A DNA stretch of 64,000 nucleotides from Methylocystis sp. MJC1 (GTDB lineage Bacteria > Pseudomonadota > Alphaproteobacteria > Rhizobiales > Beijerinckiaceae), in NCBI RefSeq assembly GCF_026427715.1, contig NZ_CP107558.1, positions 1,897,001 through 1,961,000 on the forward strand. The letters run 5' to 3'. The first letter of the stretch is position 1; each line of letters starts with the position of its first letter. Below the pieces are notes generated by a model that made no database searches, had not been told where the DNA came from, and saw nothing but the letters and a program-made list of their open reading frames with translations. The position numbers and the translations under genes were made by a program. Below are positions 54,451-64,000 of this stretch, piece after piece.

Positions 54451-56784
54451 ATGTCCGTTTCCAAACCACCCATCGTCGCCTCGAGTGTCGCCTTGCTCGC
54501 CGCACTGTCCTTGATTCCGTCACAGGGGCTCGCGCGCGACGGACAGCGCGTCGGTGATGACGTGATTTACGAAATGGCGCCGATGTCGTCGGATTCGACG
54601 CATGACATCATTTTCCAAATGCCGCCTTTGAAGCCCGTCAAGGGCGCCGCGCAGGCGGCAAAGACAGCCCCAAAGCCTGCCGAGCAGCCAAGCCCCGCAG
54701 TCGCCGCAAAACCGGACCTCAAGCCGAGCATAGCGCCGGCCTTCCCCGCGCAAGCAACGCCCGCTCAGCCTGTCCAGCCTGCGGTCGCCGAGGCGCAAAA
54801 GCCCGCAACGCCGAGCCTTGCCGAGCGTCCGGCTGCGCCCGAAGCCGAGGCGCTCCCGCAACAGGAGGCCGCGCCGCAACCCGCGCAGGCGGCCGGAGAG
54901 TCGCCGGCTCCAGCGGATCAGGAAACGGCCTCGTCGCCGCCGAGCGCCGAGCAACCGGTCGTCGCGCAAACGCCGACGCTCGTCGAGCCGGCGCCGATCG
55001 GCCCGCCGATCATGATTTTGAACACGCCGCGCAAGAGCCTCGCCGGATTGAGCGCGCCGCTCGCCGCGTTCGACCCGAAAGCAATGGATCTCCAAGGCGG
55101 CTCGGCGGCTCCGCGCCTTGTTCCGAGCCTCGAGTCTTCCGCCCCGGTGGAGCCGCCGCCTGCGATCGAAGAGCCCCTTCCGGAAACCGCGGACGCGGGA
55201 AGGCCGGCTGAAATTCCCACAGGGGCCGATGCGGGCGCGCAAGCGCAGCAAACGTCCGACGAGGGCGCCTCCGCGCCGGCTCAGGACGACATTGTAGCGC
55301 GTATCGGCGCTATCCTTGCTGAAGGCGTGGTTGGCCCCGCCGAGGTGCGCCTTGCCGATCGGGCGACGATGTGGCTGCCGGCAGGCCGTGTCTTTCTTCC
55401 GGTCGACTCTGCCAAGAAGCTCGCCAAGGAAGCGGGGCTCGAGTGGCGCGAAGGCATCCAAGGGATGGTCGCGCCCGCTGGCGACGGGCTGGAATGGCTG
55501 GCGCCCGTGGAGCTCGTCGACGACGGCTACATCCCGACCGGCGAGCCGGAGTCACTGCAGGCTGACAAATTGCTCGCCGCCTTCCAGGCCAGCCTGCCGG
55601 AGGTCAACGCCCAACGCGCGCGCGTCGGTCAGCCGCCCGTGACGCTCGATGGCTGGCTCACGGCGCCGTCGCTCGATGCCAAGCATCGCTTGTCGGCCTG
55701 CGTGAATATCGCCACTCCGAACGACCAGAATGGGATGGACGGGTTCTTCAATTGCGAGGGCTGGGCGCTTGGGCGTCATGGCGCGATCAAGGTCGGGCTG
55801 GCCGATGGCGTTGAGATGGCTGAACGGTTGAAGAATGAAGCGGCTGCGCTCGCGGAGACGATCGTCTTCGACCACGGCGCGACCTACGAAGACTTCGACG
55901 CGGCCGCCGATCAGGTTGCGCCCTATTCAGCGGCCGATCTACTGACGCGGGACGTGGCGGCGAAAGCGGTAAAACCGGTTCCAGCGCCGCAGGAAGGCGC
56001 GCCCGCCCCGTCCATCCTCGATCGCATTTCCGGGCTTCTTTATCCGGCGCTTTTCGGCGTGGCTGCGCTCGGCCTCTATGTTTTCCTGAAGCGCCGCCGT
56101 CGGGAAGGCGGAGAAGAGGGACCGCAACAGGAGCGCGCAGAGACTGTCGTGGCGGGAGAGGCTAAGCCGGAACCGGCCGAACTGCCGCCCGCATCGCTTT
56201 TCGCGCGCCTTTTGCCGTCGCTTCACGCGCGTCTTGCGAATAAGGCGGAGAAAGCGCCTGAGCAGGCGCCTACGGCGGAGACCCGCTTCAACGCCGTCCT
56301 GGGCGCGCTCAAAAGCAAATTTGTCAGCGTCATGAACGCCAAAAAGGACAAGACGCCAAAAGCCGACGCCGCTTCCGCCGAAAACATTGGGGAAGAGCCC
56401 ATTTCGGCGCTCAAGAAGCTTGCCGCTCGCATGCGCCGTACGAGCGAGGAGGCGCCGCCTCCGCCGGTTAACATCACGCGAATCGTCAGGACGCCGCGGA
56501 TTTTGGGAGGGGCGGCGCCCGCATTGGCCGAAGAGTTCGTTGCGCCGTTGATCGTCGATCACGATTCGAAAGAGGCGCCTGACGAGGGGCTTCTGGAACC
56601 CGAACTGATCGAGCCTGGGCAGACTGCAGAGCCGCTGGAATCCGAGGCGGCGCATGTAGCCGCGGCGCAGTCTGCGGGTCACGAAGCGGCGGGGGTGTTC
56701 GACGAGGACGACTTTGGTCTTGTCGAGCCCGGCGACGCTGCATCCGCCGCATCGGCGCGCGCGCGTCTCGCGATCGACGAGTGA
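54451..56784 (+). CDS. DUF2167 membrane protein with long Pro/Ala-rich and cytoplasmic regions
   Basis: The 777-residue product has a signal peptide (cleavage near GLARD, about residue 30), a Pro/Ala/Gln-rich region to about residue 275, then a DUF2167 domain (about 283-505; GPAEVRLADRATMWLPAGRVFLP, GWALGRHGAIKV). A TM helix lies at about 529-548, and a charged tail of 230 residues follows. Known DUF2167 proteins are much shorter and lack both extensions. Function unknown. The start is ATG 54451, with GGAG 8 bases upstream. Confidence 0.8.
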   Translation: MSVSKPPIVASSVALLAALSLIPSQGLARDGQRVGDDVIYEMAPMSSDSTHDIIFQMPPLKPVKGAAQAAKTAPKPAEQPSPAVAAKPDLKPSIAPAFPAQATPAQPVQPAVAEAQKPATPSLAERPAAPEAEALPQQEAAPQPAQAAGESPAPADQETASSPPSAEQPVVAQTPTLVEPAPIGPPIMILNTPRKSLAGLSAPLAAFDPKAMDLQGGSAAPRLVPSLESSAPVEPPPAIEEPLPETADAGRPAEIPTGADAGAQAQQTSDEGASAPAQDDIVARIGAILAEGVVGPAEVRLADRATMWLPAGRVFLPVDSAKKLAKEAGLEWREGIQGMVAPAGDGLEWLAPVELVDDGYIPTGEPESLQADKLLAAFQASLPEVNAQRARVGQPPVTLDGWLTAPSLDAKHRLSACVNIATPNDQNGMDGFFNCEGWALGRHGAIKVGLADGVEMAERLKNEAAALAETIVFDHGATYEDFDAAADQVAPYSAADLLTRDVAAKAVKPVPAPQEGAPAPSILDRISGLLYPALFGVAALGLYVFLKRRRREGGEEGPQQERAETVVAGEAKPEPAELPPASLFARLLPSLHARLANKAEKAPEQAPTAETRFNAVLGALKSKFVSVMNAKKDKTPKADAASAENIGEEPISALKKLAARMRRTSEEAPPPPVNITRIVRTPRILGGAAPALAEEFVAPLIVDHDSKEAPDEGLLEPELIEPGQTAEPLESEAAHVAAAQSAGHEAAGVFDEDDFGLVEPGDAASAASARARLAIDE

Positions 56785-57212
56785 GAGCGTTAACTTTACG
56801 GCCAGAAACTCCCCCGGCTCCGGAGCGAGCTGGGTCGGATCGGCGGTCATTCCCGACGCTCGCCAAGCGAGCGATCGGGAATCTATAGCAAAACCAGCAT
56901 CTTGTGGATCTGGATTCCCGGTCGGGCTTTCAGCCCGCCGGGAATGACAACCCCATCGCGAGCGGTTCAAACGGAAATGGTATGAGACGCATTTCTGCGT
57001 CTTATTGCTTGGGCCAGGCCAATCTCTTGCGGTTTTGGCGAGAATTCCCCGTCTTGCGCCCCAAACCAAGCGCGCCATCCATCTGGATTTTACGGGGGAT
57101 ATCTAATAAGTTATTGGTTTAAATAGATGTTTTCTGTCGGCCGCGGCTGGCGCCGGCGGCTCGAATCGCCTATAGGGGTAGTCTGAACCAATAATTGGGG
57201 ATTGGCGCGCCC
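56785..57212. other. Intergenic region upstream of gyrA with repeat family B copy 2
   Basis: This 428-bp region holds the palindromic repeat at 56846-56984. The remaining part near 57080-57130 is AT-rich and is the likely gyrA promoter area. I see no gene. Confidence 0.6.
56846..56984. repeat. Palindromic intergenic repeat, family B copy 2
   Basis: It starts GTCATTCCCGA and ends GGGAATGAC at 56948, with GGGAATCTATA / GATTCCCG internal arms. The outlier motif CGGAAATGGTAT follows at 56972-56984. The same parts occur in inverted order at 6018-6153. Confidence 0.65.
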
Positions 57213-59945
57213 TTGGCCGACGACGACACCAAAAGAGACGATTCCGAAAAGTCCGACATCAGGCCGGTTTCCATCGCCGACGAGATGAAGCGCAGCTATC
57301 TCGATTACGCGATGAGCGTGATCGTGAGCCGCGCGCTGCCGGACGTTCGCGACGGCCTGAAACCCGTGCATCGTCGCATTATGTTCTCGATGCACGAGAA
57401 CGGCCATACGCCGGACAAGCCTTACGTGAAGTCGGCGCGCATCGTCGGCGACGTCATGGGTAAATATCACCCGCATGGCGACGCCGCGATCTATGACGCG
57501 CTGGTGCGCATGGCGCAGCCCTTTTCGATGCGGCTCATGCTCATCGACGGGCAGGGCAATTTCGGCTCGGTCGACAACGACCCGCCGGCGGCCATGCGTT
57601 ACACCGAGTCGCGCCTCGCCAAGCCCGCACTGGCGCTGCTCGATGACCTTGACGAAGGCACAGTCGACTTCCAGCCGAATTACGACGGCAAGGAGCACGA
57701 GCCGACGGTCCTGCCGGCGCGCTTCCCCAATCTCCTCGTCAATGGCGCCGGCGGCATCGCCGTCGGCATGGCGACGAATATCCCGCCGCATAATCTCGGC
57801 GAGGTCATCGACGCCTGTATCGCGTTGATCGACAGGCCGGACATGACGGTCGCCGAGCTGATGGAGATCGTGCCGGGGCCGGACTTCCCGACCGCCGCGA
57901 CGATTCTGGGCCGCGGCGGCATCCGCAACGCCTATGCGACGGGGCGCGGCTCGATCATCATGCGCGCCAAGGCGGAGATCGAGACGCTGCGCAAAGAGCG
58001 CGAAGCGATCATCTTCACCGAAATTCCCTATCAGGTGAACAAGGCGGCGCTGATCGAGCGCATTGCGGAGCTCGTCAAGGAAAAGAAGATCGAGGGCATC
58101 TCCGATCTGCGCGACGAGTCCGACCGCGAGGGCATGCGCATCGTCATCGAGCTGAAGCGCGAGGCGGTCGCCGACGTCGTGCTGAACCAGCTCTGGCGCC
58201 ACACCGCGCTGCAGTCGAGCTTCGCGGTGAATATGATCGCGCTGAACGGCGGCCGGCCGGAGTTGCTGACGCTCCACGACGTGCTGCGCGCTTTCGTCGA
58301 TTTCCGCGAAACCGTCGTCACCCGCCGCACCAAGTTCCGCCTGAATAAGGCGCGCGACAACGCCCATTTGCAGGTCGGCCTCGCCATTGCGGTGGCGAAT
58401 ATCGACGAAGTCATCCGTCTCATTCGCACCTCGCCCGACGCGTCGGCCGCGCGCGAAGCCCTGATGGCGCGCGACTGGCCGGCAAAGGACATGGCGCCGC
58501 TCGTCGCGCTCATCGCCGACCCGCGTCACAAGCTCGCCGACGACGGCACGGTTCGCCTGTCGGAAGCGCAGGCCCGCGCCATTCTCGATCTGCGCCTGCA
58601 GCGTCTCACGGCGCTCGGCCGCGAGGAAATCGCGGAAGCGCTCAACAAGCTCGCCGCCGAAATCGCCGAATATCTGGAAATCCTTGGCTCGCGCGAAAAA
58701 CTCTTCGGCATCGTCAAGGACGAGATGCTGGCGGTGAAGGAGGCCTACGCCACCCCGCGCCGCACGCAGATCACCGAGGCTGACGGCGAGGTCGAGGACG
58801 AAGACCTCATCGCCCGCGAGGATATGGTCGTCACCGTCTCGCACGCCGGCTACATCAAGCGCGTGCCGCTTTCGACGTATCGCGCGCAAAGGCGCGGCGG
58901 CAAGGGCCGCTCCGGCATGCAGATGAAGGAGGAGGATTTCGTCCACCGCCTCTTCGTCGCCAATACGCATACGCCGGTGTTGTTCTTCTCCTCGCGCGGC
59001 AAGGCCTATAAGGAAAAGGTCTGGCGGCTGCCGCTCGCGGCGCCCCAGGCGCGCGGCAAGGCGCTCGTCAATATGCTGCCGCTGGAGGCGGGCGAACGCA
59101 TCACCACCATCATGCCGCTGCCCGAGGACGAATCGAGCTGGGCGACGCTCGACGTCATCTTCGCCACGACCGGCGGCACGGTTCGGCGCAACAAGCTCTC
59201 GGACTTCTGTGAAGTGCGCCGCAACGGCCTCATCGCCATGAAGCTGGATGAGGGCGAGGCGATCGTCGACGTCGCCACCGCGACGGAAGCCGACGACATT
59301 CTGCTCACCACGCGCGACGGCCAATGCATCCGCTTCGCCGTGCCGGAAGTGCGCGTCTTCCAGGGCCGCACTTCCATGGGCGTGCGCGGCGTATCGCTGG
59401 CCGGCGACGATCGCATCATCTCGCTCTCGATCCTGAAACATTTCGAGGCGACGCCCGACGAGCGCTCGTCCTATCTCAAGAAAGCAAGCGCCCTGCGCCG
59501 CCGCATGGGCGAGGATGTCGCGCCGGACGCAGGCGCCGACACGGAGGAGGGGGCGGGGGCCGTCGAGCTCTCCGACGAGCGTTTCGCCGCCATGCAGGCC
59601 GCCGAGCAGATCATCCTGACGGTTTCGGAAAACGGCTACGGCAAGCGCACGTCTTCCTATGAGTACCGCATCACCGGCCGCGGCGGCAAAGGCATCGTCG
59701 CCATGGCGGTGAATGCGCGGAACGGCAAATTGGTTGCCTCATTCCCCGTGGGGCAGGACGACGAGATCATGCTCGTCACCGATGGCGGCCAGTTGATCCG
59801 CTGCCCGGTGGAGGGAATCCGCATCGCTGGGCGCGGCACGCAGGGCGTGATCGTGTTCAACACCGCTGCGGATGAGCGCGTGGTGTCGGTCGAGCATATT
59901 GGAGATGTGGGTGAGGATGATGGGGAGGAGGGGGAGGGGGAGTAA
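57213..59945 (+). CDS. gyrA: DNA gyrase subunit A
   Basis: GyrA cuts and rejoins DNA with GyrB to introduce negative supercoils. The 910-residue product has [17 protein letters not shown], the catalytic Tyr130 in AMRYTE, the GyrA box QRRGGKG, a six-bladed C-terminal domain, and an acidic tail ending GEEGEGE. At the site of E. coli Ser83 it has Ala91, followed by Asp95 at the Asp87 site. The start is uncertain: TTG 57213 gives a typical N-terminus and TTG 57195 adds six residues. Confidence 0.96.
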   Translation: MADDDTKRDDSEKSDIRPVSIADEMKRSYLDYAMSVIVSRALPDVRDGLKPVHRRIMFSMHENGHTPDKPYVKSARIVGDVMGKYHPHGDAAIYDALVRMAQPFSMRLMLIDGQGNFGSVDNDPPAAMRYTESRLAKPALALLDDLDEGTVDFQPNYDGKEHEPTVLPARFPNLLVNGAGGIAVGMATNIPPHNLGEVIDACIALIDRPDMTVAELMEIVPGPDFPTAATILGRGGIRNAYATGRGSIIMRAKAEIETLRKEREAIIFTEIPYQVNKAALIERIAELVKEKKIEGISDLRDESDREGMRIVIELKREAVADVVLNQLWRHTALQSSFAVNMIALNGGRPELLTLHDVLRAFVDFRETVVTRRTKFRLNKARDNAHLQVGLAIAVANIDEVIRLIRTSPDASAAREALMARDWPAKDMAPLVALIADPRHKLADDGTVRLSEAQARAILDLRLQRLTALGREEIAEALNKLAAEIAEYLEILGSREKLFGIVKDEMLAVKEAYATPRRTQITEADGEVEDEDLIAREDMVVTVSHAGYIKRVPLSTYRAQRRGGKGRSGMQMKEEDFVHRLFVANTHTPVLFFSSRGKAYKEKVWRLPLAAPQARGKALVNMLPLEAGERITTIMPLPEDESSWATLDVIFATTGGTVRRNKLSDFCEVRRNGLIAMKLDEGEAIVDVATATEADDILLTTRDGQCIRFAVPEVRVFQGRTSMGVRGVSLAGDDRIISLSILKHFEATPDERSSYLKKASALRRRMGEDVAPDAGADTEEGAGAVELSDERFAAMQAAEQIILTVSENGYGKRTSSYEYRITGRGGKGIVAMAVNARNGKLVASFPVGQDDEIMLVTDGGQLIRCPVEGIRIAGRGTQGVIVFNTAADERVVSVEHIGDVGEDDGEEGEGE

Positions 59946-59973
59946 GCCCTGCTCACTCATATCAATGCAGTAG

Positions 59974-60444
59974 TCAGATCTCGATGAGCGGGGCAAATTT
60001 GCTCTTTGGGTTCGGTACGTCGAAACAGGTTGTGCTGTGAGACACGATCGGGATCACGATAAGATTGGGGTCGAGCATCTGATGTTGGCGTAGCGCTCGG
60101 CTTTGCACGCTGAAAAGAATCCGTTGAACATGCGAGCGATCCGTTATGCTCGCATCCGGATGCAGTACATCGGCGACCACGGCATTCAACCCGGCTCCGC
60201 TGCCGTTGATCGAAAAGTCACATAGAGCTCGAAAGTCAGCTTCCGCAACGCCGATAAAGTGAAGCCAGACCACGCTTGGCCTATTGGCGGGGCATTGGTC
60301 GGCCGCTCCTTTAAGAATTTGCACTAGGCGGCGCCTGAAGCGTGTTGGGGCATGCGAGCGAACCGCGAGGCCAAACACTTTGTGCGAGGTGATAACGCAG
60401 ATGGTGAAGCGCTCGGATTTGTCATTCTCCGTCGCCAGCTGCAC
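59974..60444 (-). pseudogene. C-terminal part of the amber-interrupted gene
   Basis: This 156-residue open frame continues the 60490-61260 gene in the same frame after a TAG codon at 60490-60492 and 15 further sense codons (QALLNTDAVDELEQQ). Its sequence (FTICVITSHKVFGLAV, SVVWLHFIGVAEADF) has the alternating hydrophobic pattern of a folded protein, so it is probably the broken-off C-terminus and not an independent gene. A GTG at 60444 could start it, but I see no ribosome-binding site. Confidence 0.6.
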
Positions 60445-60489
60445 CTGTTGCTCAAGCTCGTCAACGGCATCCGTATTTAGAAGCGCTTG

Positions 60490-61260
60490 CTATTCCGGCT
60501 TCGGCGAAAATGCAAGAGAAAAGTCCTCCGTCTCAAAGGGGTTATTGATGCCAGCCTTCAATGCCGCTTCAAACCTACCTGGCAAGTTCTTGCACTCGTC
60601 CGCAGCCTTCTTAAGAGTCAGCGTGAATTGGCCTGAGTCAACGTTAGTGAGAAGTGCTTCTGCCGTTCGATCGAATATGGCTGTAAGATTGACGAGCGAG
60701 TCAGTCTTGATTTGATCGCCGGTGTCGTCGCCCATCGTCTTGCATTCGACTGCTACATGGCCCGCCGGAGTTTCGACGAGAAGGTCGAAACGGTCGGCGC
60801 CTTCGAGATCGGCGAAAGTTACGCGGAAGCCCTTTCGGACGAAATGCGTCCAACAGCAAATCTCATGCTCGAGCTGGCGTATGTCCCGACCCAGATTGTC
60901 AATGATCATCGAGCGAAATCGGTCGGCAGCCTTAGCAGAAAGCGAGCGGCTGATGCGGTTGATGCCTGCGACCAACGCGGCCGCTCGAACTGCTTGCGGA
61001 TTGGCGATGTCAAGGCTGAAGGCGGGAATGCCGTAGGTAAAGCGAAGGCACTCTTCCTGAAAGAAATAGCGGTCGCCATAGATTGCGCGAATAGTAGGCT
61101 TAAGCGCCTGCAAGCGTTGTTCTATCTTGCGGGTTTTCTTATCCAGCGTAGCAGCGCCGACGAAAGTTATGAACTCAGCGACCTCGCGGGGAAATTCGGA
61201 TTGTGACAACGCGTAGCGATTCCTTGGAAGGGCCGTCGGCACGCCATTTTTTGCTGACAT
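60490..61260 (-). CDS. Putative PD-(D/E)XK nuclease-like protein, cut by in-frame TAG
   Basis: This 256-residue frame has an active-site-like pattern: Glu131/Glu133 in a helix, Asp159 in DRFDLLVE, and Glu172-x-Lys174 in VAVECKT. That matches PD-(D/E)XK folds (E, D, ExK). It starts at 61260 with AAGGAGAG upstream, within the end of the DUF3611 gene. GC content looks lower than that of its neighbours, suggesting recent gain. It ends at TAG 60490-60492, after which the frame stays open for another 171 codons. A restriction-like or defence role is possible, but no methylase is nearby. Confidence 0.65.
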   Translation of the reverse strand: MSAKNGVPTALPRNRYALSQSEFPREVAEFITFVGAATLDKKTRKIEQRLQALKPTIRAIYGDRYFFQEECLRFTYGIPAFSLDIANPQAVRAAALVAGINRISRSLSAKAADRFRSMIIDNLGRDIRQLEHEICCWTHFVRKGFRVTFADLEGADRFDLLVETPAGHVAVECKTMGDDTGDQIKTDSLVNLTAIFDRTAEALLTNVDSGQFTLTLKKAADECKNLPGRFEAALKAGINNPFETEDFSLAFSPKPE

Positions 61261-61270
61261 TCGCTCTCCT

Positions 61271-62446
61271 TTACTGTCCCACACCGCCCGACACAGCCGC
61301 CACCACAGCCGCGCTCTTCTCCTCCTGCGCGCGCGCCATCTCCCTTGCCACCACATATTGATGCCGCGCCTTCAGCGCGCTGATGCTCAGCCAGGCCGCG
61401 ACGCCGACGCCGATGCAATGGGCGAAGAGCAGGCTGAAATTCACCAGCAGGACGAACACGTCGAGCGCGCGGATGATCTTGCTGGGATCGGTGATGGCGA
61501 TGCCCGGCGGCTGCGACACCGTCTTGCCGATGAGCAGTGCGACGCTCAATCCGACGCCTATGAAAGACAACAGCGCGCCCATGACATTGACGAAGCCGCC
61601 CGCGCCGACGAACCAGAAGGCCATGCGCCTTTCATGCGCGAGATAGCGTTCGGGACGGCTGCGGATGGCGGCGGCGGCGTTCATGTCGCGATAGCCGAAC
61701 AGGATAGAGAGTAGCATGAGCGCCAAGGCGGCCGACGCCCAATAGATGGGTTCGCCGAAGTTCGAGCCGCCGGGGCTCACGCTATGGCCCGCAAAGGCGA
61801 AAGCCAGCAACAGCGCCGACACGACGCCGAGAAAGAGCTGCACCCAAAAAGCCGTGGCGCCGAAGAAGCGAAAGCTCTGTGCGAGGCCATCCGCAATCAT
61901 CGCCGCAACGCTCGCCGGCGCAGGCTGCTCGATCGCCTTGTCGGAGGCGGGAGAGAGACGGTCGAACAGCGCGAAAGCCGCGTAAAGGACGGCGAGGGCG
62001 CCAAAAGCATAAGCGGCGATTATATGCGCGAGTTGAAGATGCTCTGCGGCCTGGGGCGCGCCCGCGTCCCAGAAGGGCAGTGGGTATTCCCAAAAGAAAA
62101 TCTGCTCGCCTCGAAAGACCGCCGCGAGCGCCCCGGCCGCCGCCGCCGCCATGAACGAGAGATAGATCGCCTGCCTGAGCCAGAAGCCGATCATGCGCCG
62201 CGCATTGTGCGGCCCGCCGCTCTCGACCATGAGATAGAGAGTGAGGCCGAGCAGGATTTGCGCGACGAGGAAAAGCGCCGCTGTCAGCCCGAGCGATATG
62301 TGCAGCTCGGTGAGGGAGGCGCGCGTCGCGGCGTCCAGTTGCGCGTGCTCGCGAACCGCGCCGACGCTAAGCGCCACGGCGCCGGTAGCAAGAAAAATCC
62401 AAAAAACCAACACTGACAACAAATTGCGCCTAGGATCGGAGCCCAT
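61271..62446 (-). CDS. DUF3611 membrane protein with b561-like N-terminal half
   Basis: This 391-residue protein has 8-9 TM helices. The N-terminal half (about residues 10-185) resembles cytochrome b561: helices with His in ELHISLGL and in [16 protein letters not shown], spaced like haem ligands. The C-terminal half (about 200-385) matches DUF3611 ([38 protein letters not shown]). Other DUF3611 proteins I know are much shorter. GGAG 7 bases upstream supports 62446. Its stop TAA runs into the ribosome-binding site of the next gene. Confidence 0.78.
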   Translation of the reverse strand: MGSDPRRNLLSVLVFWIFLATGAVALSVGAVREHAQLDAATRASLTELHISLGLTAALFLVAQILLGLTLYLMVESGGPHNARRMIGFWLRQAIYLSFMAAAAAGALAAVFRGEQIFFWEYPLPFWDAGAPQAAEHLQLAHIIAAYAFGALAVLYAAFALFDRLSPASDKAIEQPAPASVAAMIADGLAQSFRFFGATAFWVQLFLGVVSALLLAFAFAGHSVSPGGSNFGEPIYWASAALALMLLSILFGYRDMNAAAAIRSRPERYLAHERRMAFWFVGAGGFVNVMGALLSFIGVGLSVALLIGKTVSQPPGIAITDPSKIIRALDVFVLLVNFSLLFAHCIGVGVAAWLSISALKARHQYVVAREMARAQEEKSAAVVAAVSGGVGQ

Positions 62447-62835
62447 CGGACATCTCCATTCGGCGGGATTGCGACGCGCCTTCGCGGCCTTCCGCGCTGC
62501 AATATAGCCCAAGCGCCGCCTTGCGTCCCTGCGCCAAAGGGTCCGCGCCGGCGAGTCCCGCTACTCGGCGTCATGGCCGCGCTTGTCGCGGCCATCCACG
62601 CTGCGCCGCCGACGCGGACAGCTGGAGCATGAGCGAGCAACGCCACTTCCTTTCGCCGCGCGTCGTAATGGCGTGGCGTGGATGCCCGCGACAAGCGCGG
62701 GCATGACGTGGCTGCGTTAGGTGTTAACCTCCATTCAGAGCCCTGATCCCGGCGGCGCCCCCTTGCTCTTGGCCTTGTAACCCCGTAAAAGCCCGCCGCG
62801 CGCGGGCGGAGGACCCGCCCAATCGGAACGGGACA
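62447..62835. other. Intergenic region between DUF3611 and tuf
   Basis: This 389-bp region includes the family D repeat (62570-62707). A GC-rich palindrome GCCCGCCGCGCGCGGGC lies near 62790-62810, just upstream of tuf. I see no tRNA, although tRNA genes often adjoin tuf. Confidence 0.55.
62570..62707. repeat. Palindromic repeat, family D
   Basis: The left arm GTCATGGCCGCGCTTGTCGC and right arm GCGACAAGCGCGGGCATGAC are near-inverted, and a second pair (GGCCATCCACGC / GCGTGGATGCCC) lies inside. It resembles the dispersed GTCATGCCCGCGCTTGTC elements of alphaproteobacteria. It is a single copy in this window. Confidence 0.65.

Positions 62836-64000
<1,165 letters not shown>

Noticed and set aside
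57111..59441. Long minus-strand open frame across gyrA
   Set aside because: It is antisense to gyrA, which has clear domain motifs; the product shows no recognisable family.
60490..60492. TAG read as pyrrolysine
   Set aside because: No pyl genes or PYLIS-like element are visible, and the host is alphaproteobacterial. A mutation or readthrough is simpler.
62708..62835. tRNA gene upstream of tuf
   Set aside because: tRNA genes often adjoin tuf, but I found no cloverleaf with a TTCGA-like loop here; only a GC-rich palindrome is present.

Overview
This is chromosomal DNA of high GC from an alphaproteobacterium. The best marker is a near-canonical SciP/DUF1153 cell-cycle regulator (16.5 kb) with CtrA-like TTAA-N7-TTAA boxes upstream. 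DUF6111, DUF3611, DUF2167, a SUF operon carrying both a class I and a class II cysteine desulfurase, and a GyrA with Ala at the quinolone Ser83 position all agree. Order Hyphomicrobiales is likely; a Methylocystis/Beijerinckiaceae-like host is only a guess, because no methanotrophy gene lies in the window. I saw no prophage, insertion sequence, CRISPR array, rRNA or tRNA.

Layout. 0-6 kb: two small secreted proteins, gpsA, a chemoreceptor and a CHASE3 hybrid histidine kinase. 6-19.6 kb: ilvD, a Uma2 nuclease, a degenerate acyl carrier protein, a secreted TPR protein, a RutE-like nitroreductase with DoxX, pgsA-moaD-moaE, a PAS-GAF hybrid kinase, Yip1 and UPF0104 membrane proteins, sciP, then a minus-strand redox operon (DUF2892, ECF sigma, periplasmic thioredoxin, CcdA) diverging from mobA. 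19.8-26 kb: a TonB-dependent receptor, cysteine synthase, an aldose epimerase-like protein and a second chemoreceptor with a CheR-binding tail. 26-34.3 kb: recJ, rlpA, then the overlapping dacC-like/tmk/holB operon, facing cca-DUF6111. 34.3-42.1 kb: a frameshifted coiled-coil gene and a MoxR-DUF58-DUF4159-GATase-like cluster (Bat-like). 42.3-46.8 kb: a small secreted protein, a retropepsin/PDZ protein, anmK, a TlpA-like thioredoxin and an alpha/beta hydrolase. 46.9-54.3 kb: the SUF operon (desulfurase, sufB, sufC, sufD, sufS, sufT, a VOC protein, sufA). 54.4-64 kb: a DUF2167 membrane protein, gyrA, a lower-GC PD-(D/E)XK-like gene split by an in-frame amber codon, a b561-like/DUF3611 membrane protein, and the start of tuf, cut by the window edge.

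How the genes fit together. Most of the window is housekeeping: cell envelope (gpsA, pgsA, rlpA, dacC, anmK), replication and repair (recJ, holB, tmk, gyrA), tRNA maturation (cca), molybdenum cofactor (moaD, moaE, mobA), branched-chain amino acid and cysteine synthesis, and Fe-S assembly. Sensory genes (two chemoreceptors, two hybrid kinases) are scattered as orphans.

The most unusual signals are: (i) the amber-interrupted nuclease-like gene; (ii) an acyl carrier protein with Pro where the phosphopantetheine serine should be; (iii) the ECF sigma operon with a CPAC-containing membrane protein; (iv) five ~80-bp copies of one palindromic repeat within 15.5 kb, in two orientations, one splitting sufB from sufC; (v) CtrA-like boxes in front of sciP.
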